Source: Actinomycetes bacterium
Lineage (GTDB): Bacteria > Actinomycetota > Actinomycetes > Actinomycetales > Microbacteriaceae
Length of the DNA stretch: 64,000 nt
Direction: 5' to 3'
Assembly: GCA_023386365.1 (NCBI GenBank)
Contig: JAEWJX010000096.1
Coordinates: forward strand, 23,942-87,941
The notes beneath the pieces are model-generated. The model saw only the letters and a program-made list of their open reading frames with translations. It was not told where the DNA came from and did not search any database. Both the position numbers and the translations under genes were made by a program. Numbering within the stretch: the stretch's first letter is position 1; every line of letters starts with the position of its first letter. Positions 16,177 to 25,530 of this stretch are shown here, piece after piece.

Positions 16177-17505
16177 ATGGAGAGGATGAGTCAGACGTTC
16201 CGGTCCTTCCAGGCACGGAACTACCGCATCTGGTTCGCGGGCGCGTTGGTGTCGAACATCGGCACCTGGATGCAGCGCATCGCCCAGGACTGGCTGGTGC
16301 TGGTGCAGCTCACCGACGACGACGCGGTCGCGGTCGGCGTGGTGATGGCGCTGCAGTTCGGCCCCCAGCTTCTGCTGCTGCCGGTGACCGGCTGGGTGGC
16401 CGACCGTTTCGACCGGCGACACGTCCTCGCGGTCACGCAGACGGCGATGCTGTTCCTGGGGTTGGGTCTCGGCATCATCACGCTGCTGGGCGTCGTGCAG
16501 CTGTGGATGGTGTTCGGGTTCGCGCTCGGTCTCGGCGTCGCGGCGGCGTTCGACGCCCCTGCCCGGCAGGCGTTCGTCGGCGAGCTGGTCGACGACGCGA
16601 ACCTGTCGAACGCGGTGGCGCTCAACGCCGCATCCTTCAACGGCGCCCGCCTCATCGGGCCGGCCATCGCGGGTGTGCTGGTGGCGGCGGTCGGTTCGGG
16701 GTGGGTGTTCATCATCAACGCCGCCACGTTCCTGGCGGTGCTCGGGTCGCTCGCGGCGCTGCGTCCGGCGGAGTTCACCCGCTTCACCCGCAAGGCGGCG
16801 GGCAAAGGTCAGATGCGCGCCGGGTTCCGATATGTGGGGCGCCGCCCCGACATCCTGCTGGTGTTTGCGATGGTGTTCCTCACCGGCACCCTCGGCTACA
16901 ACTTCCCCATCTACACGTCGACGATGGCGCGCGTGGAGTTCGGCGAGGGGCCGCAGCTGTTCGGATGGCTGTCGTCGGCGCTGGCAGTCGGGTCGGTGGC
17001 CGGTGCGCTGCTGGCAGCGCGCCGCGAGCGCCCCCGGCTGCGCACCCTCACGCTAGCGAGCGTCGGCTTCGGCTTCTCGTTGGGGGCCGCGGCCCTCGCG
17101 CCCGAGCCGATCAGCTTCGCCGTGTTGCTGACGATCGTCGGCTTCGCGGGCATCACCATGATGAACACGGCCAACGCGTACGTGCAGGTGACGACCGCGC
17201 CATCCATGCGGGGCCGCGTGATGGCGCTGTATCTGGCGATCTTCATGGGCGGCACCCCGATCGGCGCGCCGCTGGTGGGTGCGGTTGCGGATGCGGCGGG
17301 GCCGCGGTGGGCGATCGCGCTCGGCGCCGCATCCGGGTTCGCCGCCGCCGGCATCGCCGCCGTGTTCTACCTGCGCACCCGTCAGGTGCGGGTGCGGTGG
17401 GACCGCGCCGAACGTTGGCCGTTGCGGCTGTCGACGTCGAGCGCCGCCGACCGCGACGCCGCCACCCAGGAGATCGCCATCGTCGAGGTCGGCACACAGC
17501 GCTGA
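16177..17505 (+). CDS. MFS transporter (EntS/DHA3-like exporter)
   Basis: A 442-aa major facilitator with twelve predicted spans and the loop 2-3 motif WVADRFDRRHVL. The N-terminal SFQARNYRIWFAG segment is typical of the MFS_3/DHA3 exporter group that includes EntS. Substrate unknown. AGGAG at 16168-16172 favours ATG 16177, with ATG 16174 and 16186 as alternatives. The soluble C-terminal tail of about 45 residues is polar. Confidence 0.85.
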   Translation: MERMSQTFRSFQARNYRIWFAGALVSNIGTWMQRIAQDWLVLVQLTDDDAVAVGVVMALQFGPQLLLLPVTGWVADRFDRRHVLAVTQTAMLFLGLGLGIITLLGVVQLWMVFGFALGLGVAAAFDAPARQAFVGELVDDANLSNAVALNAASFNGARLIGPAIAGVLVAAVGSGWVFIINAATFLAVLGSLAALRPAEFTRFTRKAAGKGQMRAGFRYVGRRPDILLVFAMVFLTGTLGYNFPIYTSTMARVEFGEGPQLFGWLSSALAVGSVAGALLAARRERPRLRTLTLASVGFGFSLGAAALAPEPISFAVLLTIVGFAGITMMNTANAYVQVTTAPSMRGRVMALYLAIFMGGTPIGAPLVGAVADAAGPRWAIALGAASGFAAAGIAAVFYLRTRQVRVRWDRAERWPLRLSTSSAADRDAATQEIAIVEVGTQR

Positions 17506-17545
17506 GTTCCGCTCGGCGAGTGGGTCGCAGGTGCACAATGTCGCC

Positions 17546-18658
17546 ATGACCACCACTGCCGAGAAAGACGCCCCGCTCGTCGCACGCATCGGAGCGTCGG
17601 CGGCCACCACCGAATCCCGCGCCCTCTACGTCGCCGTCGCCGCCCTCGTGCTCGGGTTCCTGGTGGGCGCGCTGCTCGTCGGCGGACGCTCCATGCCGAT
17701 CTCCGGGCCCAACTCGCTCGGCACGATCGTCGCGTTCGTCTCGGCCGCGTTCGCGGCGATCGTGTTCGCCGTCGGCTACCTGCTGCCCGCGCCCGGCGCA
17801 TCGCAGCGCCAGCGGCCCGAGACATCCACCTGGCGTCTGGTGCTGAACATCGTGGCGCTGGGGATCGCGCACGCCGCCATCGCGCTGTTCACCATGGCGG
17901 GCCTGTCGATCGTCCTGGCGGATGCGTTCATCGGCGCCGAGGTGTTCGCGTTCAGTTCGGCGCTCATCGTGGGCATCGGGTCGGCGCTCGTCAGCTACAC
18001 CGCGTACCTCTCGGCGGCGGGCATGACCACCACCCGGGTCGCGACCGTGCTGGCCGTGTTCCTCGTGCTCGGGGTGATGACGAGCATGCTCTCCACGTCC
18101 GACCCGCTCTGGTGGGAGAAGAACATCAGCGCCCTCGGCATCGGCGGCAACCTGTCGAGCGCCACCTTCAACCTCACGCTGCTCATCGCCGGCGCCATCA
18201 TCACCGCGATCGCCAGCTACCTGGCCGCCGAGCTCGCCACCGGCCACCTGGCCCGCAACCCGCGGGAGGCCGACGACCGGCACGAGCGCACGCGCATCGA
18301 GGTGCTGCGGTGGGCGCTGCTCGCCCTCGGCGTCTTCCTCGCCTGCGTGGGCGTGTTCCGGGTCGACTGGGTGGAGTGGGTGCACAACACGTTCGCCACC
18401 GGCCTCATCGTGATCTTCGCGGGACTCGTGGTCGCCATCCGGTGGATCGTGCCGCGGCTGCCGATCGTGTTCGTGTTGGTCGGGTACGCGTTCCTGGTGG
18501 TCGTGGTGGGCGCGGCGATCTTCTTCTTCCTCGGCATCTACAACCTCACCGCCGTGGAGATCATCGGGTTCGCGCTCATCTTCACCTGGCTGATCCTGCT
18601 GATCCGCAACATCTCGGCCGGCAGCCACGACGCAGCGCACGCGGGAGGTCGTGCGTAG
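17546..18658 (+). CDS. Polytopic membrane protein, about ten TM segments
   Basis: A 370-aa protein with about ten hydrophobic spans and one hydrophilic loop near the middle (around RNPREADDRHERTR). It loosely recalls DUF998-type membrane proteins, but I cannot place it firmly. The ATG at 17546 follows a CACAAT -10-like hexamer (17534-17539) by 6 nt; no ribosome binding site is visible. It is followed 9 nt later by the DUF1992 gene. Confidence 0.8.
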   Translation: MTTTAEKDAPLVARIGASAATTESRALYVAVAALVLGFLVGALLVGGRSMPISGPNSLGTIVAFVSAAFAAIVFAVGYLLPAPGASQRQRPETSTWRLVLNIVALGIAHAAIALFTMAGLSIVLADAFIGAEVFAFSSALIVGIGSALVSYTAYLSAAGMTTTRVATVLAVFLVLGVMTSMLSTSDPLWWEKNISALGIGGNLSSATFNLTLLIAGAIITAIASYLAAELATGHLARNPREADDRHERTRIEVLRWALLALGVFLACVGVFRVDWVEWVHNTFATGLIVIFAGLVVAIRWIVPRLPIVFVLVGYAFLVVVVGAAIFFFLGIYNLTAVEIIGFALIFTWLILLIRNISAGSHDAAHAGGRA

Positions 18659-18661
18659 CCT
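18656..18661 (+). promoter_or_regulatory. -10 element containing the upstream TAG stop codon
   Basis: TAGCCT starts with the stop codon of the polytopic membrane protein gene and ends 6 nt before the DUF1992 ATG. Confidence 0.5.
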
Positions 18662-18667
18662 GGTCGC

Positions 18668-19264
18668 ATGGCCGAGCAGCCGAGCGACGGGGACGCCATC
18701 CGGGCAGCCCTGCGCTACCGGCTGGACCGCTTCCGGCGCGAGGAGCTCGGCGAGGAGGTTCCCGACGAGGAGGGACCGACCCGCGGCCCCACCCAGGCTG
18801 AACGGGCAGCGGCGGCCGAGATCGCCGTCCAGCAGGCGATGCGTCGCGGCGACTTCGACAACCTGCCGGGGGCCGGCAAGCCGCTCCCGGGTCTGAACGT
18901 CGACGCCCGCCACGACCCGGACTGGTGGATGCGTCGCAAGATCGAGCGGGAACAGCTGCGCGGCATCGGCCCGGCCGCCTACACGCTGCGCACCGAGGAC
19001 GCCGGCCTCGACGAGACACTCGACGCCCTGCACCGGCCGGATGAGGTGCGCGCCGCCGTCGAGGACTTCAACGCCCGCGTCATCGAGGCGAGGCGCCAAC
19101 TACTCGGCGGCCCGCCCGTCGTCACCGCTCTCAGAGACGTGGATGCGGAACTCGCCGCCTGGGAGCAGCGCCGCGTCGACCGGCGGGCGACCGCCGTGGA
19201 CCCCACCGAGCCACCCCGCCGTCGCCGCTGGCGCGGCCGCGGCCACCACCGCGCCGACGTGTAG
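18668..19264 (+). CDS. DUF1992 / DnaJ-homologue subfamily C member 28-like protein
   Basis: A 198-aa protein carrying the DUF1992 domain (about residues 35-105): RGDFDNLPGAGKPLPG followed by a DPDWWMRRKIEREQL block. The family takes its name from a J-protein, but no J domain is present here. Function is unknown. The tail is basic (RRRRWRGRGHH). The ATG is 9 nt after the TAG stop of the preceding gene; TAGCCT (18656-18661), which begins with that stop, ends 6 nt before the ATG. Confidence 0.88.
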   Translation: MAEQPSDGDAIRAALRYRLDRFRREELGEEVPDEEGPTRGPTQAERAAAAEIAVQQAMRRGDFDNLPGAGKPLPGLNVDARHDPDWWMRRKIEREQLRGIGPAAYTLRTEDAGLDETLDALHRPDEVRAAVEDFNARVIEARRQLLGGPPVVTALRDVDAELAAWEQRRVDRRATAVDPTEPPRRRRWRGRGHHRADV

Positions 19265-19352
19265 CCCGGCGCCGGATGTATCACCACCGCATCCGCCCCC
19301 TCCTCACAGGTGACGCCGCCCGGCCCCGGGCCGCGGGTGAGGAGAGGCTCGA

Positions 19353-20840
19353 ATGGCCAACGTGGCGATGTGGAACGCGGGCGACCGGCCCGCCGTGCGG
19401 ATCAACTGGGACAGCTTCGTCGCCCAGGGTTTCGACACGGCGTGGCGCGATGCCGTGACGGATGCGCTCATCAACGCGTACACGCGGTGGATGGCGGCGG
19501 GCGTCGACTGCCGGCCGCGGTTCGAGGGCTACACGACCCGCACCCAGCCCGACGACGGCGAGATCCTCGTCACCTCGAACGAGCGGCACTTCACGTCGTC
19601 GCGGATCGCGTCGACGTTCGGCAGCTGGCGGAAGGCGTCGCTCGTCATCCACCGACGCAACGGCTCCGACCCCACCTTCCCGCAGTGGAACTTCGTGCCC
19701 CACAACGCGGTCGTCGGCCAGATCGACCTGCAGGGCATCTTCACCCACGAGCTGGGGCACTGCTTCTGGCTCGACGACACCAGCGGCGACCAGACCATGA
19801 ACGGCGGCTACGAGTACCACCGCCAGCGTCTCGGCCCTTGGCCGCTCGACCTCGACGGCGTGCACGGCATCTACCCGGGGATGACCCGCAACCGGATGCG
19901 TGCGTTCGCCTCGAGCGACGGCGTCACCTGGAGCCCGCGCTCCAGCGCCCTCACGTCGATGGGCAGCAGCGACGCCCGCACCACCAGCTCGCCGAACGTC
20001 ACCTCGATCGGCGGCACCGGGCGGCTGCTCGCCAGCTGGGCGATCCCCAACCAGATCCCGTCGCACATCCGCACCGACGTCACGAACGTGATCACCCCGC
20101 CGTGGTTCTTCTACGGCGGCGAACGCTCCCTGTGGGGTCCGACGGTGGCGGATGCCGACGACGGCACCCTGCTGTGGGCGTGGGCCTGGGGTGAGGATGG
20201 CCGCATCCGCGTCGCACGCAGCACCAACGAGGGCTCCAACTGGGGCTTCGTCGGGGCACCCGCCGGAGCCGCCACCGCCAGCAAGGTGGGGCTCGCGTCG
20301 ACCCGCGTCGGCAACCAGAAGGTGTGGATGCTGGCCTGGTCGCACATCGACCGCGCCGCCCAGAACGACACCGGCCAGCTGCGGGTGAGTCTCTCGTTCG
20401 ACGACGGCGGCTCGTGGACCGCACCCGTCAACGTCGGTCCCAGCTATCGGGCCCTCAACGGCGTCAGCCTCGCCGCATCCCCGTCGAACCAGTTCGTGCT
20501 GGCGTTCGCGTGGGGCAACCGCAGCATCGTGCACCGAAACCTGGTGCGCTCGCTCGACCTGTCGGTGGCGGGCGGGGCCGTGTCGGTCGGCAAGGCGGCC
20601 ACCCACAACGGGGCGAGCCGCATCCAGCCGAGCGTCGTGTTCCATCCGGCCACCAACCGGTTCATCCTCGCCTACCGCGAGCAGAACTACCTCACCTCGA
20701 TCCGCGTCACCCGCCGCGGCTGGAACAGCTACAGCGGGTGGCCGGCCGCCACCCAGATCCCGGTCACCTCCCACACCGCCCCCGCGCTGGCCGTCGACCG
20801 CAGAAGCGGTCAACTGACGGTCTGGTACGCAGTCGACTGA
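19353..20840 (+). CDS. Matrixin/snapalysin-like metalloprotease fused to BNR-type beta-propeller
   Basis: A 495-aa two-part protein. The N-terminal ~180 residues form a zincin domain: HELGHCFWLDD at about residues 131-141 supplies two His ligands and a likely third ligand Asp (as in snapalysin), with TMNGG as a Met-turn candidate. The rest has several Asp-box-like repeats (SSDGVTWSP, STNEGSNWG, SFDDGGSWT), as in sialidase/BNR propellers. No signal peptide, lipobox or membrane span is visible, which is odd for such a protease. The ATG is supported by GAGGAGAGG 5 nt upstream. A second gene follows 27 nt later with its own strong ribosome site, suggesting a two-gene operon. Confidence 0.8.
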   Translation: MANVAMWNAGDRPAVRINWDSFVAQGFDTAWRDAVTDALINAYTRWMAAGVDCRPRFEGYTTRTQPDDGEILVTSNERHFTSSRIASTFGSWRKASLVIHRRNGSDPTFPQWNFVPHNAVVGQIDLQGIFTHELGHCFWLDDTSGDQTMNGGYEYHRQRLGPWPLDLDGVHGIYPGMTRNRMRAFASSDGVTWSPRSSALTSMGSSDARTTSSPNVTSIGGTGRLLASWAIPNQIPSHIRTDVTNVITPPWFFYGGERSLWGPTVADADDGTLLWAWAWGEDGRIRVARSTNEGSNWGFVGAPAGAATASKVGLASTRVGNQKVWMLAWSHIDRAAQNDTGQLRVSLSFDDGGSWTAPVNVGPSYRALNGVSLAASPSNQFVLAFAWGNRSIVHRNLVRSLDLSVAGGAVSVGKAATHNGASRIQPSVVFHPATNRFILAYREQNYLTSIRVTRRGWNSYSGWPAATQIPVTSHTAPALAVDRRSGQLTVWYAVD

Positions 20841-20867
20841 ACACCACCCCCACACAAGGAGAGAGCA

Positions 20868-21518
20868 ATGGTCGTCTACCTGACCACCCGTTTCCCGCTG
20901 TTCGACCGGTTGCGTGTCGCCGAGGTGGTCGCGCGCGTGCGCGTCCTCGGTGTCGTCGGCACGGAGCACCGCGACGTCGTCGGAGAGGATGGCGTCGCGT
21001 TCGAACTGCTGACGGTCGAACTGTCGGTGCGCGAGGTACTGCGCGGCGAACTCGACGGCAAGAGGATCACCGTGCCGCTGGTGCGGGATCCGAAGACCGA
21101 CGACCCGCTCGCCTACCTCGGCGGGGAGGGCAGCGAGCTGATCGCGCTACTGCAACACGATGTGCGCTTCGGTGCGGCGATCGACACCGGCCTGCGGCTG
21201 CTCGACGACGAGAAGCTGGAGCCGATCGACCCCGAGGACCGCGCCGCCGCGACCACCCTCTCGGAGGTGCGCGAGATGCTGGACCGCATCGCCGAGGAGG
21301 AGAAGCGGGAACTCGAGGAGCTGAACGTGTGGGAGCCGCGCTACGAGTCGCTGCGTCCCCGCCGGTTCACCGAGCTGGCCCCGACGAGTCGTCTCGGCCT
21401 GGCCCAGCTCGAGGAGGCGATGAAGCTGGCCGAGGCGCTCTCCGCGGAGGCGCTCGGCGAGCCGGTCGACATCGAGGCGGATGAAGACAAGGTCACGGGC
21501 AAGAACCCGCGCCGCTAG
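20868..21518 (+). CDS. Unknown protein, partner of the metalloprotease
   Basis: A 216-aa soluble acidic protein I do not recognise. The first ~110 residues look beta-rich (alternating hydrophobics, then GELDGKRITVPLV). The remainder is highly charged and helical, with a probable coiled coil at about residues 130-160 and a basic NPRR end. AAGGAGAGAG precedes the ATG. Because it follows the metalloprotease by 27 nt with no promoter visible, it may be an inhibitor, chaperone or substrate of that enzyme; this is inference from position only. Confidence 0.72.
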   Translation: MVVYLTTRFPLFDRLRVAEVVARVRVLGVVGTEHRDVVGEDGVAFELLTVELSVREVLRGELDGKRITVPLVRDPKTDDPLAYLGGEGSELIALLQHDVRFGAAIDTGLRLLDDEKLEPIDPEDRAAATTLSEVREMLDRIAEEEKRELEELNVWEPRYESLRPRRFTELAPTSRLGLAQLEEAMKLAEALSAEALGEPVDIEADEDKVTGKNPRR

Positions 21519-22001
21519 TCAGTCGATGTCGAGGTCGAAGTAGCGCTCGTCGTCGCGGATGCCGGCGGACCGCCGCAGGAACTCCTCGGTCCGCCGCGCG
21601 CGGTACTGCTGGATGCGTGTCGTCGCGACCCCGACGAGGATCGCCACGACGGAGCCCGTCAGCGCGACGATGATGAACGCGCGCCGGTCGAGCATGATCT
21701 CGGAAGTGAGCGCCATCACGCCGGTGCCGGCGAGCACGATGCCGATCAGCAGGAGCACACTGCGCGACAACCGCTGCCACGTCGGCCGCAGGTACAGGAT
21801 GGGGCCGACGATCGCCGCCGACGCCAGCCCGACGAGCGCACCGAACGACATCATCAGGATGCCGACGACCTCGACGTCTTCGATTCCGAAGTACAGGCGC
21901 GCCCCGTAGAACAGGCCCGCGTAGATCATGTTGGCGACCTGCCCCAGGGCCGAGCCGACGACGAGGCCGAGGGTGGCTCCGGCCGGGCTGATGCTCGCCA
22001 T
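21519..22001 (-). CDS. Small four-TM membrane protein
   Basis: A 160-aa protein with four predicted spans and a charged C-terminal tail of about 35 residues (ARRTEEFLRRSAG...). No family recognised. The ATG at 22001 has GGAGGAGG just upstream. Its stop abuts, with no gap, the TAG stop of the convergent metalloprotease partner gene. Confidence 0.75.
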   Translation of the reverse strand: MASISPAGATLGLVVGSALGQVANMIYAGLFYGARLYFGIEDVEVVGILMMSFGALVGLASAAIVGPILYLRPTWQRLSRSVLLLIGIVLAGTGVMALTSEIMLDRRAFIIVALTGSVVAILVGVATTRIQQYRARRTEEFLRRSAGIRDDERYFDLDID

Positions 22002-22043
22002 CCCGCCTCCTCCGCCGCAGATCGTGGAGTGAGCCTACTGGCG

Positions 22044-22889
22044 CTACGCCTCGCGTGTGATCTCGACGGTCACGAACAGCTTCGAGCTCGACGGCCCCGC
22101 GTACACACCGCGCAGGGGTGCGACGTCGTTGTAGTCGCGGCCGCGGCCCACGATCACGTGACGTTCGCCGATGTCGATCAGGTTCGTGGGGTCGAAGCCG
22201 TGCCACTGGCCGCAGTACCACTCCACCCACGCGTGGGACTCGCCGGCGACGGTCACGCCGACCGCGGCATCCGGTTGTGGGTGCAGGTACCCCGATACAT
22301 AGCGGGCGGCGATGCCGACCGAGCGCAGCGCGCCGATGGCGAGGTGCGTGATGTCCTGGCAGACACCCTTGCGGTGCTCCCACGCCTCCATCGCCGTCGT
22401 GTGCACGCCGGTGACGCCGGGCATGTACTCGATGCGTTCGCCGATCGCGGTGCAGATCGCGAGTGCCGCGGCGCACGGGTCGGCGTGTTCGGCGACCAGC
22501 TTCCGGGCCAGGTCGACGACCTCCTGCGGGGGCCGGGTGCGGGGCGTCTGCGCCAGCTGCTCCACGTAGGCGGTGGCGCGTGCCGTCTCGACGGCCAGCT
22601 CGTCCCAGGTGAGTTCGCGTTCGACGTGGTCGCGCGACCGCACCTCGATGAGGCTCGTCGCGGTGAGGCTCAACTCCGAGTGCTGGTTGAGGATCTCGAA
22701 GCTCGACACCCGGGTGCCCCAGTAGTCGACGTAGCTGTGCGTGCTCGACATGGGCGAGATGTCGAGGTTCGAATACAGCACCAGTTGACCGTCGCCGGTG
22801 ACGGGCAGCATCCGGGCCTCGTTGTACGACGCGGTCGCCGCCCCCTCGTACTGGAACCCGGTGACGTGCCGGATGCGCAGGCGGTTCAT
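22044..22889 (-). CDS. Transglutaminase-like protein with N-terminal bacterial transglutaminase domain
   Basis: A 281-aa protein. A Bact_transglu_N-type beta domain (about residues 1-90, starting NRLRIRHVTGFQY) precedes a transglutaminase-like cysteine hydrolase core. The catalytic triad is visible: Cys in KGVCQDITHL, His in GESHAWVEW and Asp in HGFDPTN. Such proteins cleave or form amide bonds. It is the last of three tightly overlapping genes (ATG overlaps the alpha-E stop by 4 nt) in a conserved set with a permuted ATP-grasp protein. The set is thought to make and process a peptide-like product, but its substrate is unknown. Confidence 0.9.
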   Translation of the reverse strand: MNRLRIRHVTGFQYEGAATASYNEARMLPVTGDGQLVLYSNLDISPMSSTHSYVDYWGTRVSSFEILNQHSELSLTATSLIEVRSRDHVERELTWDELAVETARATAYVEQLAQTPRTRPPQEVVDLARKLVAEHADPCAAALAICTAIGERIEYMPGVTGVHTTAMEAWEHRKGVCQDITHLAIGALRSVGIAARYVSGYLHPQPDAAVGVTVAGESHAWVEWYCGQWHGFDPTNLIDIGERHVIVGRGRDYNDVAPLRGVYAGPSSSKLFVTVEITREA

Positions 22890-23815
22890 GTGGACTCCCC
22901 CGCCCAGCTGGGTGCCGCGTTGGTCGGGAAGTAGCGCTGCCGGATCGCTTCGGATGCGGCGCTGGTGGCCAGTTGCACGTTGTCCATATGTCGGGGCAGG
23001 TCGTCGATGATGTCGGCGATGGGCCGGTACTCCAGCTCGGAGCGGATCTGCCCGAGCAGTCGCTGCGCGTGGTCGGAGACGCCCACCCGATCCGCCCGCG
23101 GTTCGATCTCGCGCAGGCATTGCTCGGCGCGGGTGACCGAGAACAGGATGCTGCGCGGGAAGAGTCGGTCCAGCAACAGGAACTCGGCCGCGTTGCGGGC
23201 GCTCGGCACCCCGCGGTAGGTGCGCAGGTAGGCCTCGTAGGCGCCCACCGAACGCAGGATGGTGGTCCAGCTGGGCCCGGACGCTTCGGTGAGCGAGCGG
23301 GTGGCGAGCAGCCGCGCCGTCATATCGGCCCGCTCGATGGAGCGACCCAGGGTGAAGAACGAGTACGCCTCGTCGCGGCTGGTCGACGACTCGATGATGC
23401 CGACGGCGAGCGCCGCACGTTCGCGCACCCATCCGAAGAACTCGTGCACCTTGTCGGTGGGCACCTTACGCGGCATGCGGGCGCGGGTGGTGTTGAGCAC
23501 CTCCCACAGTTCGGTCGACACCACCTCGCGGGCACGACGCGCGTTCTCGCGTGCGGCGGCCAATGAGTAGGCGATGGACGCCGGCTGGTTGCGGTCGACG
23601 GCGAGGATCGACAGCACATCGGCCCGGGTGACCTCAGCGTCCGGGCCCACGTCGGCGCCCATGACGCTCAACAGCGAGCGGCAGGCGATGTCTTCCTCGA
23701 TCCACGGGTCTTCGAGGAGCAGCTGCAGGTGCACGTCGAGGATGCGGGCGGTGCCGTCGCTGCGTTCGATGTAGCGGCCGATCCAGAAGAGGGATTCGGC
23801 GATGCGGCTCAGCAT
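22886..23815 (-). CDS. Alpha-E domain protein
   Basis: A 309-aa all-helical protein of the alpha-E family (Pfam DUF403/Alpha-E). The N-terminal LSRIAESLFWIGRYIERSDG block and the later FFTLGRSIERADMTARLL repeat are diagnostic. The molecular role is unknown; it is almost always encoded beside a circularly permuted ATP-grasp and a transglutaminase. The ATG at 23815 lies inside the 3' end of the ATP-grasp gene (7-nt overlap). An open frame runs far upstream, antisense and out of frame to other genes, and is not part of the protein. Confidence 0.92.
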   Translation of the reverse strand: MLSRIAESLFWIGRYIERSDGTARILDVHLQLLLEDPWIEEDIACRSLLSVMGADVGPDAEVTRADVLSILAVDRNQPASIAYSLAAARENARRAREVVSTELWEVLNTTRARMPRKVPTDKVHEFFGWVRERAALAVGIIESSTSRDEAYSFFTLGRSIERADMTARLLATRSLTEASGPSWTTILRSVGAYEAYLRTYRGVPSARNAAEFLLLDRLFPRSILFSVTRAEQCLREIEPRADRVGVSDHAQRLLGQIRSELEYRPIADIIDDLPRHMDNVQLATSAASEAIRQRYFPTNAAPSWAGEST

Positions 23816-25437
23816 GTCGGCTCCGCTTCGCGGGTCTGCTGCTGCTGTTGCTGCTGGTCGCGGCGGGGTCCGTCCTGCGGGTTGTGGTCTTGGAGGTGCG
23901 ATTCGGTGATCACCGGGATCGACTGGGTGATGGCGGCCTGCTCGGCGACAAGGCTCTGGATGGAGTGGTCGGCTGCGGCGCTTGGGTCGGTGCCGACGAC
24001 CCAGGTGTCTTTCGATCCGCCGCCCTGCGAGCTGTTGACGACGAGCTGACCCTCCGGCAGGGCCACCCGCGTGAGTCCGCCGGGCAGCACCCACACGTCG
24101 TTGCCGTCGTTCACGGCGAAGGGCCGCAGGTCGGCGTGACGCGGGCGCAGGCCGTCGTCGACGAGGGTGGGGATGGTGGAGAGCTGCACCACGGGCTGCG
24201 CGATCCAGCCGCGCGGGTCGCGCAGCAGTCGCGTGCGCAGTTCGTCCAACTGCGGGCGTGACGCATCCGGACCCACCACGAGGCCCTTGCCGCCCGATCC
24301 GTCGACCGGCTTCACGACAAGTTCGTCGAGGCGGTCGAGCACCTCTTCGAGGGCGCCCGGCTCTTCGAGCCGCCAGGTGTCGACGTTGGGCAGGATCGGG
24401 TCTTCGCCGAGGTAGTACCGGATGAGGTCGGGCAGGTAGGTGTAGACGAGCTTGTCGTCGGCGACTCCGTTGCCGACCGCGTTCGCGATGGTGACGTTGC
24501 CGAGGCGTGCCGCGAGCATGAGGCCCGGCGAGCCGAGCATCGAGTCGGCGCGGAACTGCAGCGGGTCGAGGAACTCGTCGTCGACGCGTCGGTAGATGAC
24601 GTCGACGCGGGTGGGTCCGGCGGTGGTGCGCATGAACACGCGACCCCCGGAGCAGAACAGGTCGCGGCCCTCCACCAGTTCGACGCCCATGAGGCGGGCG
24701 AGCAGGGTGTGCTCGAAGTAGGCGGAGTTGTAGACGCCGGGCGTGAGCACCACGACCGTGGGGTCGTCGATGCCGTCGGGCGCCGCAGCACGGAGTGCGC
24801 CGAGCAGCCGCTGCGGGTAGTCGCCGACCGGCCGCACCCGCATCGAGACGAACAGTTCGGGGAGGGTCTGCGCCATCACCCGGCGGTTCGAGATCACGTA
24901 TGAGACGCCGCTCGGCACCCGCACGTTGTCTTCGAGCACGCGCCAGGCGCCCTGCTCGTCGCGGATGAGGTCGATGCCCGACACCTGGATGCGCACGCCG
25001 TTCGCGGGTTCGATGCCGGCGGCCTGGCGGTGGAAGTGGCTGGACGAGCTGATGAGGCTGGCGGGGATGACGCCGTCGAGCACGGCGCGCTGCGTGCCGT
25101 ACACATCCGAGAGGAACGCTTCGAGGGCTTTCACCCGCTGCTTCACACCGGATTCGACGGTGCGCCATTCGGCCTGCTCGATCACCCGCGGCACGGCGTC
25201 GAGCGGGAACGGGCGTTCCTCGCCGGCGAAGTCGAAGGTGACACCCTGAGCCAGGTAGGAGTTCTCGAGCGACTCGGTGCGGCCGCGCAGCTCTTCTTGG
25301 GTCATGCGGGCGAGGGCGGCGTGGATCTCGCGGTACGAGCCGCGGGCGGCATCCGCTGCGGAGAACATCTCGTCCCAGGGCGGAGCCCCGGCGCGTCCGG
25401 TCGCGACCGCGCCGTATCCCTCGAAGAGGTCTCCCAT
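23809..25437 (-). CDS. Circularly permuted ATP-grasp type 2 protein
   Basis: A 542-aa protein of the circularly permuted ATP-grasp class (CP_ATPgrasp; formerly DUF404/DUF407). Diagnostic blocks include GVTFDFAGEERPFPLD near residue 70, RVLEDNVRVPSGVSY near residue 170, and VVKPVDGSGGKGLVVG near residue 375, which resembles the ATP-grasp lysine/glycine loop. It probably activates a carboxylate with ATP to form an amide bond. It leads the three-gene operon with alpha-E and transglutaminase. Promoter: TAGGCT (complement of 25444-25449) ends 6 nt before the ATG, with no ribosome site. The Gln-rich tail (five to six Gln) near the C-terminus is a minor oddity. Confidence 0.92.
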   Translation of the reverse strand: MGDLFEGYGAVATGRAGAPPWDEMFSAADAARGSYREIHAALARMTQEELRGRTESLENSYLAQGVTFDFAGEERPFPLDAVPRVIEQAEWRTVESGVKQRVKALEAFLSDVYGTQRAVLDGVIPASLISSSSHFHRQAAGIEPANGVRIQVSGIDLIRDEQGAWRVLEDNVRVPSGVSYVISNRRVMAQTLPELFVSMRVRPVGDYPQRLLGALRAAAPDGIDDPTVVVLTPGVYNSAYFEHTLLARLMGVELVEGRDLFCSGGRVFMRTTAGPTRVDVIYRRVDDEFLDPLQFRADSMLGSPGLMLAARLGNVTIANAVGNGVADDKLVYTYLPDLIRYYLGEDPILPNVDTWRLEEPGALEEVLDRLDELVVKPVDGSGGKGLVVGPDASRPQLDELRTRLLRDPRGWIAQPVVQLSTIPTLVDDGLRPRHADLRPFAVNDGNDVWVLPGGLTRVALPEGQLVVNSSQGGGSKDTWVVGTDPSAAADHSIQSLVAEQAAITQSIPVITESHLQDHNPQDGPRRDQQQQQQQTREAEPTC

Positions 25438-25530
25438 GGGCCGAGCCTATTCCTGCGATGTTGCGCCGTTGTTTCCGGGGCCGGGGGGCTTGACGTCGCG
25501 GATCGCACCTGCGATGGGGAGGAGCGGAGA

